In this document: positions 54,523-63,654 of the stretch, piece by piece
Layout: every line of letters starts with the position of its first letter
Position numbering within the stretch: position 1 is the first letter of the stretch
From: Clostridium sp.
Lineage (GTDB): Bacteria; Bacillota; Clostridia; Clostridiales; Clostridiaceae
Direction of reading: 5' to 3'
Assembly (NCBI RefSeq): GCF_018372875.1
Contig: NZ_JAHAIF010000009.1
Location: 1-64,000 of the forward strand
DNA length: 64,000 bases
The notes under the pieces: generated by a model
The model's input: only the letters and a program-made list of their open reading frames with translations
What the model was told of the DNA's origin: nothing
The model's database searches: none
Translations under genes and position numbers: made by a program

Positions 54523-55671
54523 ATGGAAATTTATTTAGATAATGCAGCTACTACTAAGCCAAAAGAAGAAGTTATTGAAGCAATATGTGATGGAATGAAA
54601 AAATATTATGCTAATCCATCATCTTCACACAAGCTAGGTATGGAATCAGAAAAAAAACTAGATGAATGTAGAGAAGTAATTGCAAAAACAATAAATTGTA
54701 GCAATGATGAAATATATTTCACTTCAGGGGGAAGTGAAGGTAACAACTTTGTAGTTAAAGGGTTAGTAAAGCCAGGAACACATTTAATTACAACTCCTTT
54801 TGAACATAGTTCCATAAAAAACACTGTTGAAACTCTTGAGAAATCTGGAGTAAGAGTTACATATCTTTCTGTTAATGAATTTGGAGAAATTGATATTGAA
54901 GAACTAAGGGAAGCTATTACTAAAGATACTGTTTTAGTTTCAGTTATGTTTGTTAACAATGAAGTTGGAAGCATACAGAATTTAAAAGAAATAGGTGAAA
55001 CTATAAAGGCTATAAGTAATAGAGCAAAGTTCCATGTAGATGGAGTCCAAGGGTATGGTAAATTTCCTATAGACGTTAAGAAAATGAAAATAGATGCATT
55101 AACAGTTAGTGCACATAAAATTCATGGACCTAAGGGTGTTGGATTCTGCTATTTAGCTAAAGGGATTAGCATAGTACCTCATATTCATGGTGGAACTCAA
55201 GAAAGAGGACTAAGAGCTGGAACTGAGAATATACATGGAATAATGGGATTAACAGTTGCTGCTAAAGATATTATTAAGAATATGGATATAAACTATGAAA
55301 AGGTTAGTGAATTAAAAGAATATATGATAAAAAGACTTTCTGAAATAGATGATATCAGGATAAATAGTCTAATGAATGATAAGTTTTCTCCATACATTTT
55401 AAATGTTTCATTTAGAGGAATTAGAGGAGAAGTATTGCTACATTTATTAGAAGATGCTAATATCTTTGTATCTACAGGTTCAGCTTGTACTTCTAAATCC
55501 AAGGGCGGAGTTATAGGAAGTCATGTTTTGGAAGCTATGAATCTGACTAAGAAAGAGGTTGAGGGGGCAATAAGATTTTCTTTCTCGCCAGAAAATACAA
55601 AAGAAGAAATAGATAAGACTATTGATGCCCTAAAAAAGGGATTAGTATTCTTAAGGAGGATTAGAAGATGA
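54523..55671 (+). CDS. iscS: Cysteine desulfurase (IscS/NifS family)
   Basis: 382 residues. PLP-dependent enzyme that takes sulfur from cysteine. N-terminal MEIYLDNAATTKPKEEV, PLP lysine in SAHKIHGPKGVG near residue 202, and the catalytic-loop Cys in STGSACTSKSKGG near 325. The ATG at 54523 follows AGAGGTGAG; an in-frame GTG at 54514 overlaps that site. It overlaps thiI by 4 bp, so its main job is probably to supply persulfide to ThiI for tRNA 4-thiouridine (NifZ-type) rather than general Fe-S assembly. Confidence 0.92.
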   Translation: MEIYLDNAATTKPKEEVIEAICDGMKKYYANPSSSHKLGMESEKKLDECREVIAKTINCSNDEIYFTSGGSEGNNFVVKGLVKPGTHLITTPFEHSSIKNTVETLEKSGVRVTYLSVNEFGEIDIEELREAITKDTVLVSVMFVNNEVGSIQNLKEIGETIKAISNRAKFHVDGVQGYGKFPIDVKKMKIDALTVSAHKIHGPKGVGFCYLAKGISIVPHIHGGTQERGLRAGTENIHGIMGLTVAAKDIIKNMDINYEKVSELKEYMIKRLSEIDDIRINSLMNDKFSPYILNVSFRGIRGEVLLHLLEDANIFVSTGSACTSKSKGGVIGSHVLEAMNLTKKEVEGAIRFSFSPENTKEEIDKTIDALKKGLVFLRRIRR

Positions 55672-56825
55672 GTAAATTAATACTAGTTAAGTATGCCTCA
55701 GAGATATTTCTAAAAGGATTAAATAGAAATAAATTTGAGAAGAAGCTAAGAGATAATATAGCTATAAAACTTGAAGGTTTAAATTTTGAAATAATATCAG
55801 ATCAAAATAGATACTTCATAAAAGTTGATGAAATAGATGAAGCTATAGTTAGAATTAAAAGAGTTTTTGGTGTTGCTGAGGTTTGTATAGTAACTAAGGT
55901 TGATAGGGATATGTCAGCAATTAAGGAAGAAGCTTTAAAGAAGGTAAGAGAAAGTGGATGTAAAACATTTAAGATAATAACAAATAGAGCAAATAAGTTG
56001 TTCCCACAAAACTCTATGGAAACTTCAAGAGAAGTTGGTGGATATGTATTACACCATATGGATGGAGAAATAACAGTTGATGTTAAGAATCCCGAATGTG
56101 CATTAAATGTTGAAATTAGAGAACATGCTTATATATGGACTAATAATGATAAGATTAAAGGTGCAGGTGGCCTTCCTTATGGAATAAATGGAAGTACTAT
56201 GCTTATGTTATCAGGAGGTATAGATTCACCAGTTGCAGGGTATCTAATGGCTAGAAGAGGGGTGGCATTAAACTGTGTTTATTATCACAGTCATCCTTAT
56301 ACTTCTGAGAGAGCTAAGGATAAAGTTAAAACTCTTGCTAAAATTCTTGCTAGATATACTGAAGAAGTTAATTTATATATAGTTCCATTTACAGATGTTC
56401 AAATGGAAATTATAGAAAAGTGTAGAGAAGACGAGCTTACAATTATTATGAGAAGATTTATGATGAGAATAGCTTGTGAGTTATCAGATAGACTAGGAAT
56501 AGATTCTGTAGCTACTGGAGAAAGTATAGGTCAAGTTGCAAGTCAAACTATGGAGGGATTAATCGTAAGTACAGATTGTGCTGATAGACCAGTATTTAGA
56601 CCACTTATAGCTATGGATAAGGAAGATATTATGGATATAGCTAGAGACATAGATACATACGAAACTTCAATTCTTCCATATGAGGATTGTTGTACAATAT
56701 TTGTTCCAAAGCATCCTAAAACAAAACCTCAAGTTGAAGCTATGAGAAAGAGTGAAAGCAAGCTTGATATTGAAAAGCTAGTTAATGATGCAATTGATAA
56801 TATGGAAGTTGTAAAATTAAAGTAA
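55668..56825 (+). CDS. thiI: tRNA 4-thiouridine sulfurtransferase ThiI
   Basis: 385 residues. Order: N-terminal ferredoxin-like and THUMP domains (about 1-165), then the adenylating PP-loop SGGIDSPVAGYLMARRG near 185 and the AANH region ATGESIGQVASQTMEGL near 283. It lacks the C-terminal rhodanese domain of enterobacterial ThiI, as is usual in Firmicutes, so sulfur comes directly from the cysteine desulfurase encoded just upstream. It makes s4U8 in tRNA and may also support thiazole synthesis. Confidence 0.95.
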   Translation: MSKLILVKYASEIFLKGLNRNKFEKKLRDNIAIKLEGLNFEIISDQNRYFIKVDEIDEAIVRIKRVFGVAEVCIVTKVDRDMSAIKEEALKKVRESGCKTFKIITNRANKLFPQNSMETSREVGGYVLHHMDGEITVDVKNPECALNVEIREHAYIWTNNDKIKGAGGLPYGINGSTMLMLSGGIDSPVAGYLMARRGVALNCVYYHSHPYTSERAKDKVKTLAKILARYTEEVNLYIVPFTDVQMEIIEKCREDELTIIMRRFMMRIACELSDRLGIDSVATGESIGQVASQTMEGLIVSTDCADRPVFRPLIAMDKEDIMDIARDIDTYETSILPYEDCCTIFVPKHPKTKPQVEAMRKSESKLDIEKLVNDAIDNMEVVKLK

Positions 56826-56834
56826 ATTATATTT

Positions 56835-56873
56835 GACTATTGTGGAACTTAAAGTTTTGCAATAGTCTTTTTA
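56835..56873 (+). terminator. Rho-independent terminator after iscS-thiI
   Basis: GACTATTG (56835-56842) pairs with CAATAGTC (56860-56867), followed by T5. Confidence 0.8.
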
Positions 56874-56920
56874 TATGGTAAAATTTATATGTTATATTTT
56901 TGCAGAAGAGGGGGATATTT

Positions 56921-57424
56921 GTGAAATACATAGATACTAAATATGATGAATTTAAGTTGAGAGAAACTACAGTAGAAGACACAGCTTTAATTCTTTCATT
57001 TATTAAAGGAATTGCTGAATATGAAAAAATGAGTAATGAAGTTGTTGCAACTGAGGAAGTTTTAAGAAAAAGTATATTTGAAGATAATAGAGCTAAGGTT
57101 TTAATTGCTGAAGAAAATGGAGATCCAATAGGATTTGCTTTATATTTCTTTAACTTTTCAACTTTTATAGGAAAGGCAGGATTATATCTAGAAGATATAT
57201 TTATATTACCTGAGCATAGAGGTAAAGGATATGGTAAAGAAATATTTAAGGTTCTGGCTAAGATAGCAGTTGAAAATTCATGTGAAAGAATGGAATGGGT
57301 TTGTTTAAATTGGAATGAACCTTCAATAAAGTTCTATAAAGGCTTTGGTTCTATTGGAATGGAAGAATGGACAACATATAGATTAGCAGGAAATAAGATT
57401 GGGGAACTAGCCAATAGCAAATAG
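56921..57424 (+). CDS. GNAT-family N-acetyltransferase (diamine/spermidine acetyltransferase-like)
   Basis: 167 residues. GNAT fold with the acetyl-CoA loop LEDIFILPEHRGKGYGKEIF around residues 97-116 and downstream WVCLNWNEPSIKFYKGFGS. The pattern F-x-E-D-I-F-V-x-P-x-x-R-G-x-G-x-G and the N-W-N helix resemble the SAT/diamine acetyltransferase subgroup. A GTG start at 56921 is chosen because AGAGGGGG lies 7-8 nt before it. Single-gene unit with its own terminator. Confidence 0.82.
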   Translation: MKYIDTKYDEFKLRETTVEDTALILSFIKGIAEYEKMSNEVVATEEVLRKSIFEDNRAKVLIAEENGDPIGFALYFFNFSTFIGKAGLYLEDIFILPEHRGKGYGKEIFKVLAKIAVENSCERMEWVCLNWNEPSIKFYKGFGSIGMEEWTTYRLAGNKIGELANSK

Positions 57425-57442
57425 ATAATAAGTATAGGCTTT

Positions 57443-57471
57443 AAGAAATCACTTTTGTGGTTTCTTTTTTT
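57443..57471 (+). terminator. Rho-independent terminator after the acetyltransferase gene
   Basis: AAGAAATCAC pairs with GTGGTTTCTT across a TTTT loop, followed by a T run. Confidence 0.85.
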
Positions 57472-57507
57472 ATTCTTGAGGAAATTATGAAATATATATA
57501 GAAAATA

Positions 57508-57536
57508 TTGACAATATAGAAACATAAGCATATTAT
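57508..57536 (+). promoter_or_regulatory. Promoter of the histidine operon
   Basis: TTGACA (57508-57513), 17-bp spacer, TATTAT (57531-57536), 57 nt before hisZ. The short leader has no room for a T-box or leader peptide attenuator. Confidence 0.8.
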
Positions 57537-57592
57537 GATTTTAAGGATTTATTGCTTTAATGTGTTAAATTAAAAAGGAGGATGGAGGGGAA

Positions 57593-58735
57593 ATGGTTAA
57601 TAAAAATATTATTCCTGAAGGAACAAGAGATCTTATTTTAGATGAATGTATTAGAAAAAAAGAGCTTGGGTTAGAAATTGAAAATATACTAAACAAGTGG
57701 GGATATAAAGAGGTTATAACGCCTACAATAGAATATTATCAAACCTTTAATGGAGGATTCCCAAATTTAAAGGAAGAAGATATGTATAAGTTCTTCGATG
57801 ATAAGGGGAGAATTTTAGTTTTAAGACCCGATATGACAATACCTATAGCAAGGGTAGTTGCTACAAAATTTAAGGAGATTAATCCACCAATTAGATTAAG
57901 ATATAATTCCAATGTATTTAGAGTTCATGAAAGTTTAGGTGGAAAAAAGAATGAATATACAGATTGTGGTGTTGAACTTATTGGATTAAATGGAATTGAT
58001 TCAGATGTTGAAATTCTTATTACAGCATTAGAAAGTTTAAAAGTCTTAAAAGAAACTGGTTATAAGATAGAGGTAGGTAATATAAACTTTTTTAATTCTG
58101 CAGTAGAGTGGTTAAATTTAGAATTTGAACAGAGAAGCTTTTTAGCAAAACTTATTGATGAAAAAAGTATGAAGGAATTAGAAGAGTATCTGGATATGTT
58201 GAAAGTAGGAGATGACTATAAGAATTTCTTCATGAAATTACCTTGGCTTTTTGGAGGAGTAGAGGTTTTGGATATAGGAGAAAAGTACGCTATTAATAAT
58301 GAAATATTAAATGAAATTAAGTATTTAAGAAATATATATGAAATATTGGACAACCTAGGATATGGAGATAAACTTACTTTTGATTTAGGAATTGTACCAA
58401 GATTAAATTATTATACTGGGATTATATTTAAAGGATATGTAGAAGGAATTGGGGATACCGTTCTTAGAGGGGGAAGGTATGATGAACTTATATCAACATT
58501 TGGAAGAGATTTGCCTGCTGTAGGATTTTCTATAAATCTAGATCCGCTGGTTCAATTAGAAGATGAGAAGAGCAATAGGAAAGAAGAAAAGTATAGAATT
58601 ATTTATAATCCTAAGGATATAGTGGTAGCTATAAAACAAGGACAAGTTTTAAGAAACTTAGATTACGTAGCAGAACTTGTACCTTCTAAAGATATTGAAG
58701 GAATAAAGGTAGTAAAGGAGGGGACGCAGCAATGA
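57593..58735 (+). CDS. hisZ: ATP phosphoribosyltransferase regulatory subunit
   Basis: 380 residues, a HisRS-like paralog without aminoacylation role. It shows class II synthetase-like motifs (PEGTRDLILDECIRKKELGL; VLRPDMTIPIARVVATK; LRYNSNVFRVHESLGGKKNE), but the C-terminal anticodon-binding domain of HisRS is absent. Forms the hetero-octamer with short-form HisG that provides activity and histidine feedback. AAAAAGGAGG and GGAGGGG precede the ATG. First gene of the operon; its stop overlaps hisG by 4 bp. Confidence 0.94.
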   Translation: MVNKNIIPEGTRDLILDECIRKKELGLEIENILNKWGYKEVITPTIEYYQTFNGGFPNLKEEDMYKFFDDKGRILVLRPDMTIPIARVVATKFKEINPPIRLRYNSNVFRVHESLGGKKNEYTDCGVELIGLNGIDSDVEILITALESLKVLKETGYKIEVGNINFFNSAVEWLNLEFEQRSFLAKLIDEKSMKELEEYLDMLKVGDDYKNFFMKLPWLFGGVEVLDIGEKYAINNEILNEIKYLRNIYEILDNLGYGDKLTFDLGIVPRLNYYTGIIFKGYVEGIGDTVLRGGRYDELISTFGRDLPAVGFSINLDPLVQLEDEKSNRKEEKYRIIYNPKDIVVAIKQGQVLRNLDYVAELVPSKDIEGIKVVKEGTQQ

Positions 58736-59355
58736 GTATAAGTATAGCACTTACAAAGGGAAGGCTAGAGAAAGAAATAGTAAAGCTATTAGATAAAGCT
58801 AACTTTGGAACAGAAGAACTTAAGAACAAAGGAAGAAAACTTGTTTTCAATGATACTATTGAGGAAATTAAATATTTTTTAGTTAAAGCAGCAGATTCCA
58901 TAACCTATGTTGAACATGGGGTAGCTGATATTGGGATAGTTGGGAAAGACACTTTAATGGAAAGTGATAATAATTACTATGAAGTACTAGATCTAGGAAT
59001 AGGTAAATGTGGCTTTATAGTAGCATCATTACCAGAAAAAGATGTTTTTAAGAAGGTTGGTCATATAAAGATTGGAACTAAATATCCCAGGGTAGCTAGA
59101 GAATATTTTAAGAAAAGGGGGATGGATGTAGAAATAATAAAAATTGATGGGTCAGTTGAACTTGCACCTATATTAGGGTTATGCGATGCCATTGTAGATA
59201 TTATGGAAACAGGAACAACTTTAAAAGAAAATGGATTAATTGTTTTTGATAGGATATGTGATATAAGTGCAAGAGTTATAGTAAATAAAGCTAGTTTTAA
59301 AATGAAGAGAGAAGAAATTGGGGCTTTTATCAACAGGTTAAAACAAGTTTTATAA
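58732..59355 (+). CDS. hisG: ATP phosphoribosyltransferase, short-form catalytic subunit
   Basis: 207 residues, the short form lacking the C-terminal regulatory domain, consistent with hisZ upstream. It catalyses the first step of histidine synthesis (ATP + PRPP). Visible motifs: ISIALTKGRLEKEIVKLL at the start, VEHGVADIGIVGKDTLME near 60, and the PRPP loop DAIVDIMETGTTLKENGL near 155. AAAGGAGG lies within the end of hisZ. Confidence 0.95.
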   Translation: MSISIALTKGRLEKEIVKLLDKANFGTEELKNKGRKLVFNDTIEEIKYFLVKAADSITYVEHGVADIGIVGKDTLMESDNNYYEVLDLGIGKCGFIVASLPEKDVFKKVGHIKIGTKYPRVAREYFKKRGMDVEIIKIDGSVELAPILGLCDAIVDIMETGTTLKENGLIVFDRICDISARVIVNKASFKMKREEIGAFINRLKQVL

Positions 59356-59388
59356 AGTATAAGCAATAAATAAAGAGGGGGCAAGAGT

Positions 59389-60675
59389 ATGTTAAAACTT
59401 ATAGATCTTGAAAATGATAATTGGGATATTCTTTTAAAAGAGCTTAAAGATAGAGAAGAAGAAGTAAAAGAAGAAGTTTTAGGAAGCGTTTCTAATATTA
59501 TAGAAGATGTAAGAAAAAACGGTGATAAAGCGTTAAAAGCATACACAGAGAAATTTGATAGAGTTGTGTTAGATGACTTTGAAGTAAGTATAGAAGAATT
59601 AGATGAATGTTTTATAAAGATTGAAAAAAACTTTATAGAAAACTTAGAAGAAGCGAAAGAAAATATAGAATATTATCATAATGCACAAAAAAGTAGAGGA
59701 TTTATTTTAAATAAAGACAATGGTATTTTCCTAGGTCAAAGAGTCATACCTTTAGATTCTGTAGGAGTATATGTTCCAGGAGGAACAGCTGCTTACCCGT
59801 CATCTGTTCTTATGAATGTAATACCAGCAAAGGTTGCAGGAGTTAAAGAGATAATAATGATAACACCCCCTAATAAGGAAGGAAAATTAAATCCATATAT
59901 AGGGGTAGCGGCTAAAATTGCTGGAGTAAGTAAGATTTATAAATTAGGGGGAGCCCAGGGGATAGCTGCCTTAGCAAATGGAACAGAAAGTATACCAAAG
60001 GTAGATAAGATAGTAGGGCCGGGCAATATTTTTGTGGCAACAGCAAAGAGATTAGTATTTGGCAAGGTTGATATAGATATGATAGCAGGACCAAGTGAAA
60101 TACTTGTAATAGCAGATAAAAATGCTAATGCAAAATATATTGCAGCAGATTTAATGTCTCAGGCTGAACACGATAGGTTAGCATCATCTATTTTAGTTAC
60201 TACATCTAAGAAGCTATATGAAGAGGTAGAGAAAGAATTAGAGGCTCAAATAAAAGATTTAGATAGAAAAGAAATAATAGAAGAGGCATTAAAGAATTAT
60301 GGAAAAGCTATTATTTGTAATTCAATAGAGGAATGCATAGAGGTTTCAAATAGGTTTGCACCAGAACATCTAGAGCTTATGGCCGAAAATCCTATGGAGC
60401 TTTTAGGAAAAGTTAGACATGCAGGGTCTGTTTTCCTAGGAAATAATACACCAGAGCCTGTTGGAGATTATTTTGGAGGTACTAATCACGTATTACCTAC
60501 TAATGGAACAGCTAGATTTTACTCGGCTCTTTCAGTAGAGAGTTTTATAAAAAAATCATCATTTCTTTATTATTCTGAAGAAGCAATACAAAAATATGGA
60601 GAAAAGATTATTAATATAGCTAACAAAGAAGGACTTACAGCACATGCAAACTCTGTGAAGGTGAGGGTGAAGTAA
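59389..60675 (+). CDS. hisD: Histidinol dehydrogenase
   Basis: 428 residues, full length. It oxidises histidinol to histidine in two NAD+-dependent steps with zinc. Motifs include VPLDSVGVYVPGG-type sequence as VIPLDSVGVYVPGGTAAYPS near 120, the signature MIAGPSEILVIAD and DLMSQAEHD (zinc-ligand region, about 225-265), and NTPEPVGDYFGGTNHVLPT near 360. Third in the operon, 33 bp after hisG; AGAGGGGGC precedes the ATG. Confidence 0.96.
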   Translation: MLKLIDLENDNWDILLKELKDREEEVKEEVLGSVSNIIEDVRKNGDKALKAYTEKFDRVVLDDFEVSIEELDECFIKIEKNFIENLEEAKENIEYYHNAQKSRGFILNKDNGIFLGQRVIPLDSVGVYVPGGTAAYPSSVLMNVIPAKVAGVKEIIMITPPNKEGKLNPYIGVAAKIAGVSKIYKLGGAQGIAALANGTESIPKVDKIVGPGNIFVATAKRLVFGKVDIDMIAGPSEILVIADKNANAKYIAADLMSQAEHDRLASSILVTTSKKLYEEVEKELEAQIKDLDRKEIIEEALKNYGKAIICNSIEECIEVSNRFAPEHLELMAENPMELLGKVRHAGSVFLGNNTPEPVGDYFGGTNHVLPTNGTARFYSALSVESFIKKSSFLYYSEEAIQKYGEKIINIANKEGLTAHANSVKVRVK

Positions 60676-60676
60676 T

Positions 60677-61732
60677 ATGAAAGGAATAGAATCATATATA
60701 AATTTACATGATAATTTAGAAATTAGACTAAATGCTAATGAAAGTTACTTCGGAATAGATGAAAAAATGATGTTACACATTAAAACTGATATATGTAATT
60801 TAGATTTAAATAGGTATCCGGAAGATGGCAGTGAACTTCTAAAAGAATTATATGGGGGATATGCAGGCGTTGACAAAGAAAATATAGTAGTTGGAAATGG
60901 TTCTGATGAAATGATTGGATTAGTAATAGGATTAAAGATTGCAAAGGGAAAGAAGTTGTTAACTCTTAACCCTGATTTCTCAATGTATGATTACTATGTT
61001 TCTATGCATTCGGGTGAGATGGTTAAATATAACACAAAAGAAGATGGAAGCTTTGATATAGATAAATTTATAAAGCTAGGTAAAAAGGAAAATGTAGATA
61101 TGATAATTTTCTCTAATCCAAACAATCCAACAGGACATGCAATTGAAGCATTTAAAATAACTAAGATACTAGAAGCATTTAAGGATAAAGTAGTATTAGT
61201 AGATGAGGCGTATTATGAATTCTTTGGAGAATCTATGATACCTTACATTAATAGATATAAGAATCTATTAGTTACAAGAACGCTTTCAAAAGCTTGGGGG
61301 TTAGCAGCAACAAGAATAGGCTTTTTAATTGGTAATTGTGAAGATATCAAAAAAATAAATAAATATAAAGTACCATATAACGTTAATTCCTTATCTCAAG
61401 TTGTAGCAAGTATTGTTTTAAAGGACAGAATGCATGTTGAAAAAAATATTAAAGAAATTGTATCTGAAAGAGAAAAGCTTTATAAATCTTTAAAAGAAAT
61501 TCAAGAGAATTCAGCTTTATATATTGAATTCTATCCTTCAAAAGCCAATTATATCTATGGAAGAACAGAGTATAAGGAAGCGTTAATTAATGGATTAAAA
61601 TCCAGAGGAATTCTTATAAGAAGTTTTGAGAAGAATAACTTTAGAATTACTGTGGGTTGCCAATTTGAGAATAACAAACTTCTTCAAGCAATAAGAGAAA
61701 TAGTTGGATACGGGGGAGTAAGCTATGCTTAA
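60677..61732 (+). CDS. hisC: Histidinol-phosphate aminotransferase
   Basis: 351 residues, class I/II PLP aminotransferase of the HisC type. NANESYFG near residue 18, [14 protein letters not shown] near 75, NPNNPTGHA near 152, [10 protein letters not shown] near 178 and the PLP lysine in [17 protein letters not shown] near 205. It starts 1 bp after hisD and ends overlapping hisB by 8 bp. Confidence 0.94.
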   Translation: MKGIESYINLHDNLEIRLNANESYFGIDEKMMLHIKTDICNLDLNRYPEDGSELLKELYGGYAGVDKENIVVGNGSDEMIGLVIGLKIAKGKKLLTLNPDFSMYDYYVSMHSGEMVKYNTKEDGSFDIDKFIKLGKKENVDMIIFSNPNNPTGHAIEAFKITKILEAFKDKVVLVDEAYYEFFGESMIPYINRYKNLLVTRTLSKAWGLAATRIGFLIGNCEDIKKINKYKVPYNVNSLSQVVASIVLKDRMHVEKNIKEIVSEREKLYKSLKEIQENSALYIEFYPSKANYIYGRTEYKEALINGLKSRGILIRSFEKNNFRITVGCQFENNKLLQAIREIVGYGGVSYA

Positions 61733-62315
61733 AAGGGAATGTAGTGTAAATAGAAATACTAATGAAACTAAAATTCAGTTAAAAATTAATTTAGATGGTG
61801 AGGGAAAGTCTAATATAAAAACAGGAATAAGGTTTTTTGATCATATGTTGGACTTAATGGCTTTTCATAGTGGAATAGATTTAGAAGTAATAGCCCATGG
61901 TGATTTGGATGTATGTGACCACCATACTGTTGAGGATGTTGGAATAATTTTAGGCCAAGCTTTTAAAGAAGCATTAGGTGAAAAAGTGGGTATAAAGAGG
62001 TATGGAACTTTCTTTATACCTATGGATGAAACTTTAGCACTAGTGTCTTTAGATATAAGTGGAAGAAGTTTTTTAGTATTTGAAGGTGATTTTAAAAGAG
62101 AAAGTATAGGAAACTTTTCAACAGAGATGGTTAAGGAATTTTTAAGAGCTTTTGCTTTTAATGCTGGAATAACATTGCATGCAAGAGTTATATACGGAGA
62201 GAATGATCACCATAAAGTAGAAGGAATATTTAAGGCATTAGGAAGAGCGTTAAAGGAAGCAAAAGAAATAGAAAAGGGCAGTAGTAGATTACCTTCTACA
62301 AAAGGAATTCTTTAG
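61725..62315 (+). CDS. hisB: Imidazoleglycerol-phosphate dehydratase
   Basis: 196 residues, the monofunctional dehydratase; no HisN phosphatase domain is fused, so histidinol phosphatase must come from another gene. Metal-binding motifs [27 protein letters not shown] and [17 protein letters not shown] are present. The start lies inside hisC with GGGGGAG as ribosome site, so translation is probably coupled. Confidence 0.96.
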   Translation: MLKRECSVNRNTNETKIQLKINLDGEGKSNIKTGIRFFDHMLDLMAFHSGIDLEVIAHGDLDVCDHHTVEDVGIILGQAFKEALGEKVGIKRYGTFFIPMDETLALVSLDISGRSFLVFEGDFKRESIGNFSTEMVKEFLRAFAFNAGITLHARVIYGENDHHKVEGIFKALGRALKEAKEIEKGSSRLPSTKGIL

Positions 62316-62323
62316 GAGGCAAT

Positions 62324-62932
62324 ATGGTTGTAATTATAGATTATGGAATGGGAAATCTAAAAAGTGTATATAATGCTTTAAATAAAATAGGGTGTAGGTG
62401 CAAAGTAAGTTCTAAAGTTAAAGATATAAGGGATGCTAGTGGCTTGATTTTGCCTGGAGTAGGAGCGTTTAAAGACTGTATGGATAATTTAACAAAATTG
62501 AATCTAGACCAAATATTAAAAGAGGAAGTGGGAAAGGGAAAACCACTTTTAGGAATATGTTTAGGTATGCAGGTTCTTTTTGAAAAAGGATATGAAGGAG
62601 AAGAAAGAGTAGGATTAGGTTTATTAAAAGGTAAGATTGTAAAGATGGAGGATCCAAATGTAAAGATACCTCATATAGGATGGAACAACTTAGAGAAGAA
62701 TAGGGAAGATGAATTGATTTCTAGCTCAGAGAAAGCTCCTTTTGTATATTATGTACATTCATACTATGCTCAAAATTATAATGATGAAGATCTAGTAGGG
62801 GTTTCATATTATGGCAGTTTAAAAATACCTGGATTGGTTAGAAGGGAAAATGTAATGGGAGCGCAGTTCCATCCAGAAAAAAGTGGAGAAGCAGGTCTTA
62901 ATATTTTAAGAAATTTTAAGGAGTTGATCTGA
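62324..62932 (+). CDS. hisH: Imidazole glycerol phosphate synthase, glutaminase subunit
   Basis: 202 residues, class I glutamine amidotransferase. N-terminal VIIDYGMGNLKSVYNAL, nucleophile Cys in GICLGMQVLFE near residue 80, and the His/Glu pair in GAQFHPEKSG near 185. Supplies ammonia to HisF for imidazole ring formation. AGGAGGC precedes the ATG; the stop overlaps the hisA start by 1 bp. Confidence 0.96.
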   Translation: MVVIIDYGMGNLKSVYNALNKIGCRCKVSSKVKDIRDASGLILPGVGAFKDCMDNLTKLNLDQILKEEVGKGKPLLGICLGMQVLFEKGYEGEERVGLGLLKGKIVKMEDPNVKIPHIGWNNLEKNREDELISSSEKAPFVYYVHSYYAQNYNDEDLVGVSYYGSLKIPGLVRRENVMGAQFHPEKSGEAGLNILRNFKELI

Positions 62933-63651
62933 TGATAATAATACCAGCAATAGATATTATAGATGGAAAGCCAGTTAGGTTATATCAAGGAGACTATAAT
63001 AAAAAAGAAATAGTGTCAGAAGATGTTTATGATACTTCGAAAAAATTTGAAGACCTTGGAGCACAATGGGTGCACTTAGTAGATTTGGATGGAGCAAAAA
63101 AAGGTGAATTGGTTAATTCAAATGTAATTATAAAGGTAGCACAAAGCCTGTCTATTCCTATTGAAGTAGGTGGAGGTATAAGAAACTTTGAAGATATAAA
63201 GTATCTTATAGATAATGGAGTTTCAAGGGTTATTTTAGGTACAAGCGCTATGGAAGATGAGAATCTTTTAAAGAAGGCTTTAAGAGAGTATGGAGAAAAA
63301 ATAGCAGTAGGAATAGATTGCAAGGAGGGTTATGCATGTGGAAGAGGATGGCTTCAAGAAAGTTCTATTCATTATATAGAATTTGCAAAGAGGTTAGAAA
63401 AATTAGGGGTTAAAAATATTATAGTTACTGATATTTCGAAGGATGGAACTCTAGAGGGGCCTAATATTGAAATGTTAAATGAGTTAAAGAAAGAAGTTAG
63501 TATTGATATTACAGCTTCAGGAGGAATAAGAGATATATCTAACATAAAAGCTTTAAAAGAAATAGATGTATATGGAGCAATAACAGGAAAGGCTATATAT
63601 GCTAAAACTCTTTCTTTAGAAGAAGCTATAAAAGTTACAAGGGAGGAATAG
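62932..63651 (+). CDS. hisA: ProFAR isomerase
   Basis: 239 residues, TIM barrel. Catalytic Asp near the N terminus in IIPAIDIIDGKPVRLYQGDY, first phosphate-binding region VGGGIRNFEDI near 80, the second catalytic Asp in VTDISKDGTLEGPN near 168 and GGIRD near 197. Isomerises 5'-ProFAR to PRFAR. GGAGTTGAT inside hisH serves as ribosome site. Confidence 0.96.
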   Translation: MIIIPAIDIIDGKPVRLYQGDYNKKEIVSEDVYDTSKKFEDLGAQWVHLVDLDGAKKGELVNSNVIIKVAQSLSIPIEVGGGIRNFEDIKYLIDNGVSRVILGTSAMEDENLLKKALREYGEKIAVGIDCKEGYACGRGWLQESSIHYIEFAKRLEKLGVKNIIVTDISKDGTLEGPNIEMLNELKKEVSIDITASGGIRDISNIKALKEIDVYGAITGKAIYAKTLSLEEAIKVTREE

Positions 63652-63654
63652 TAT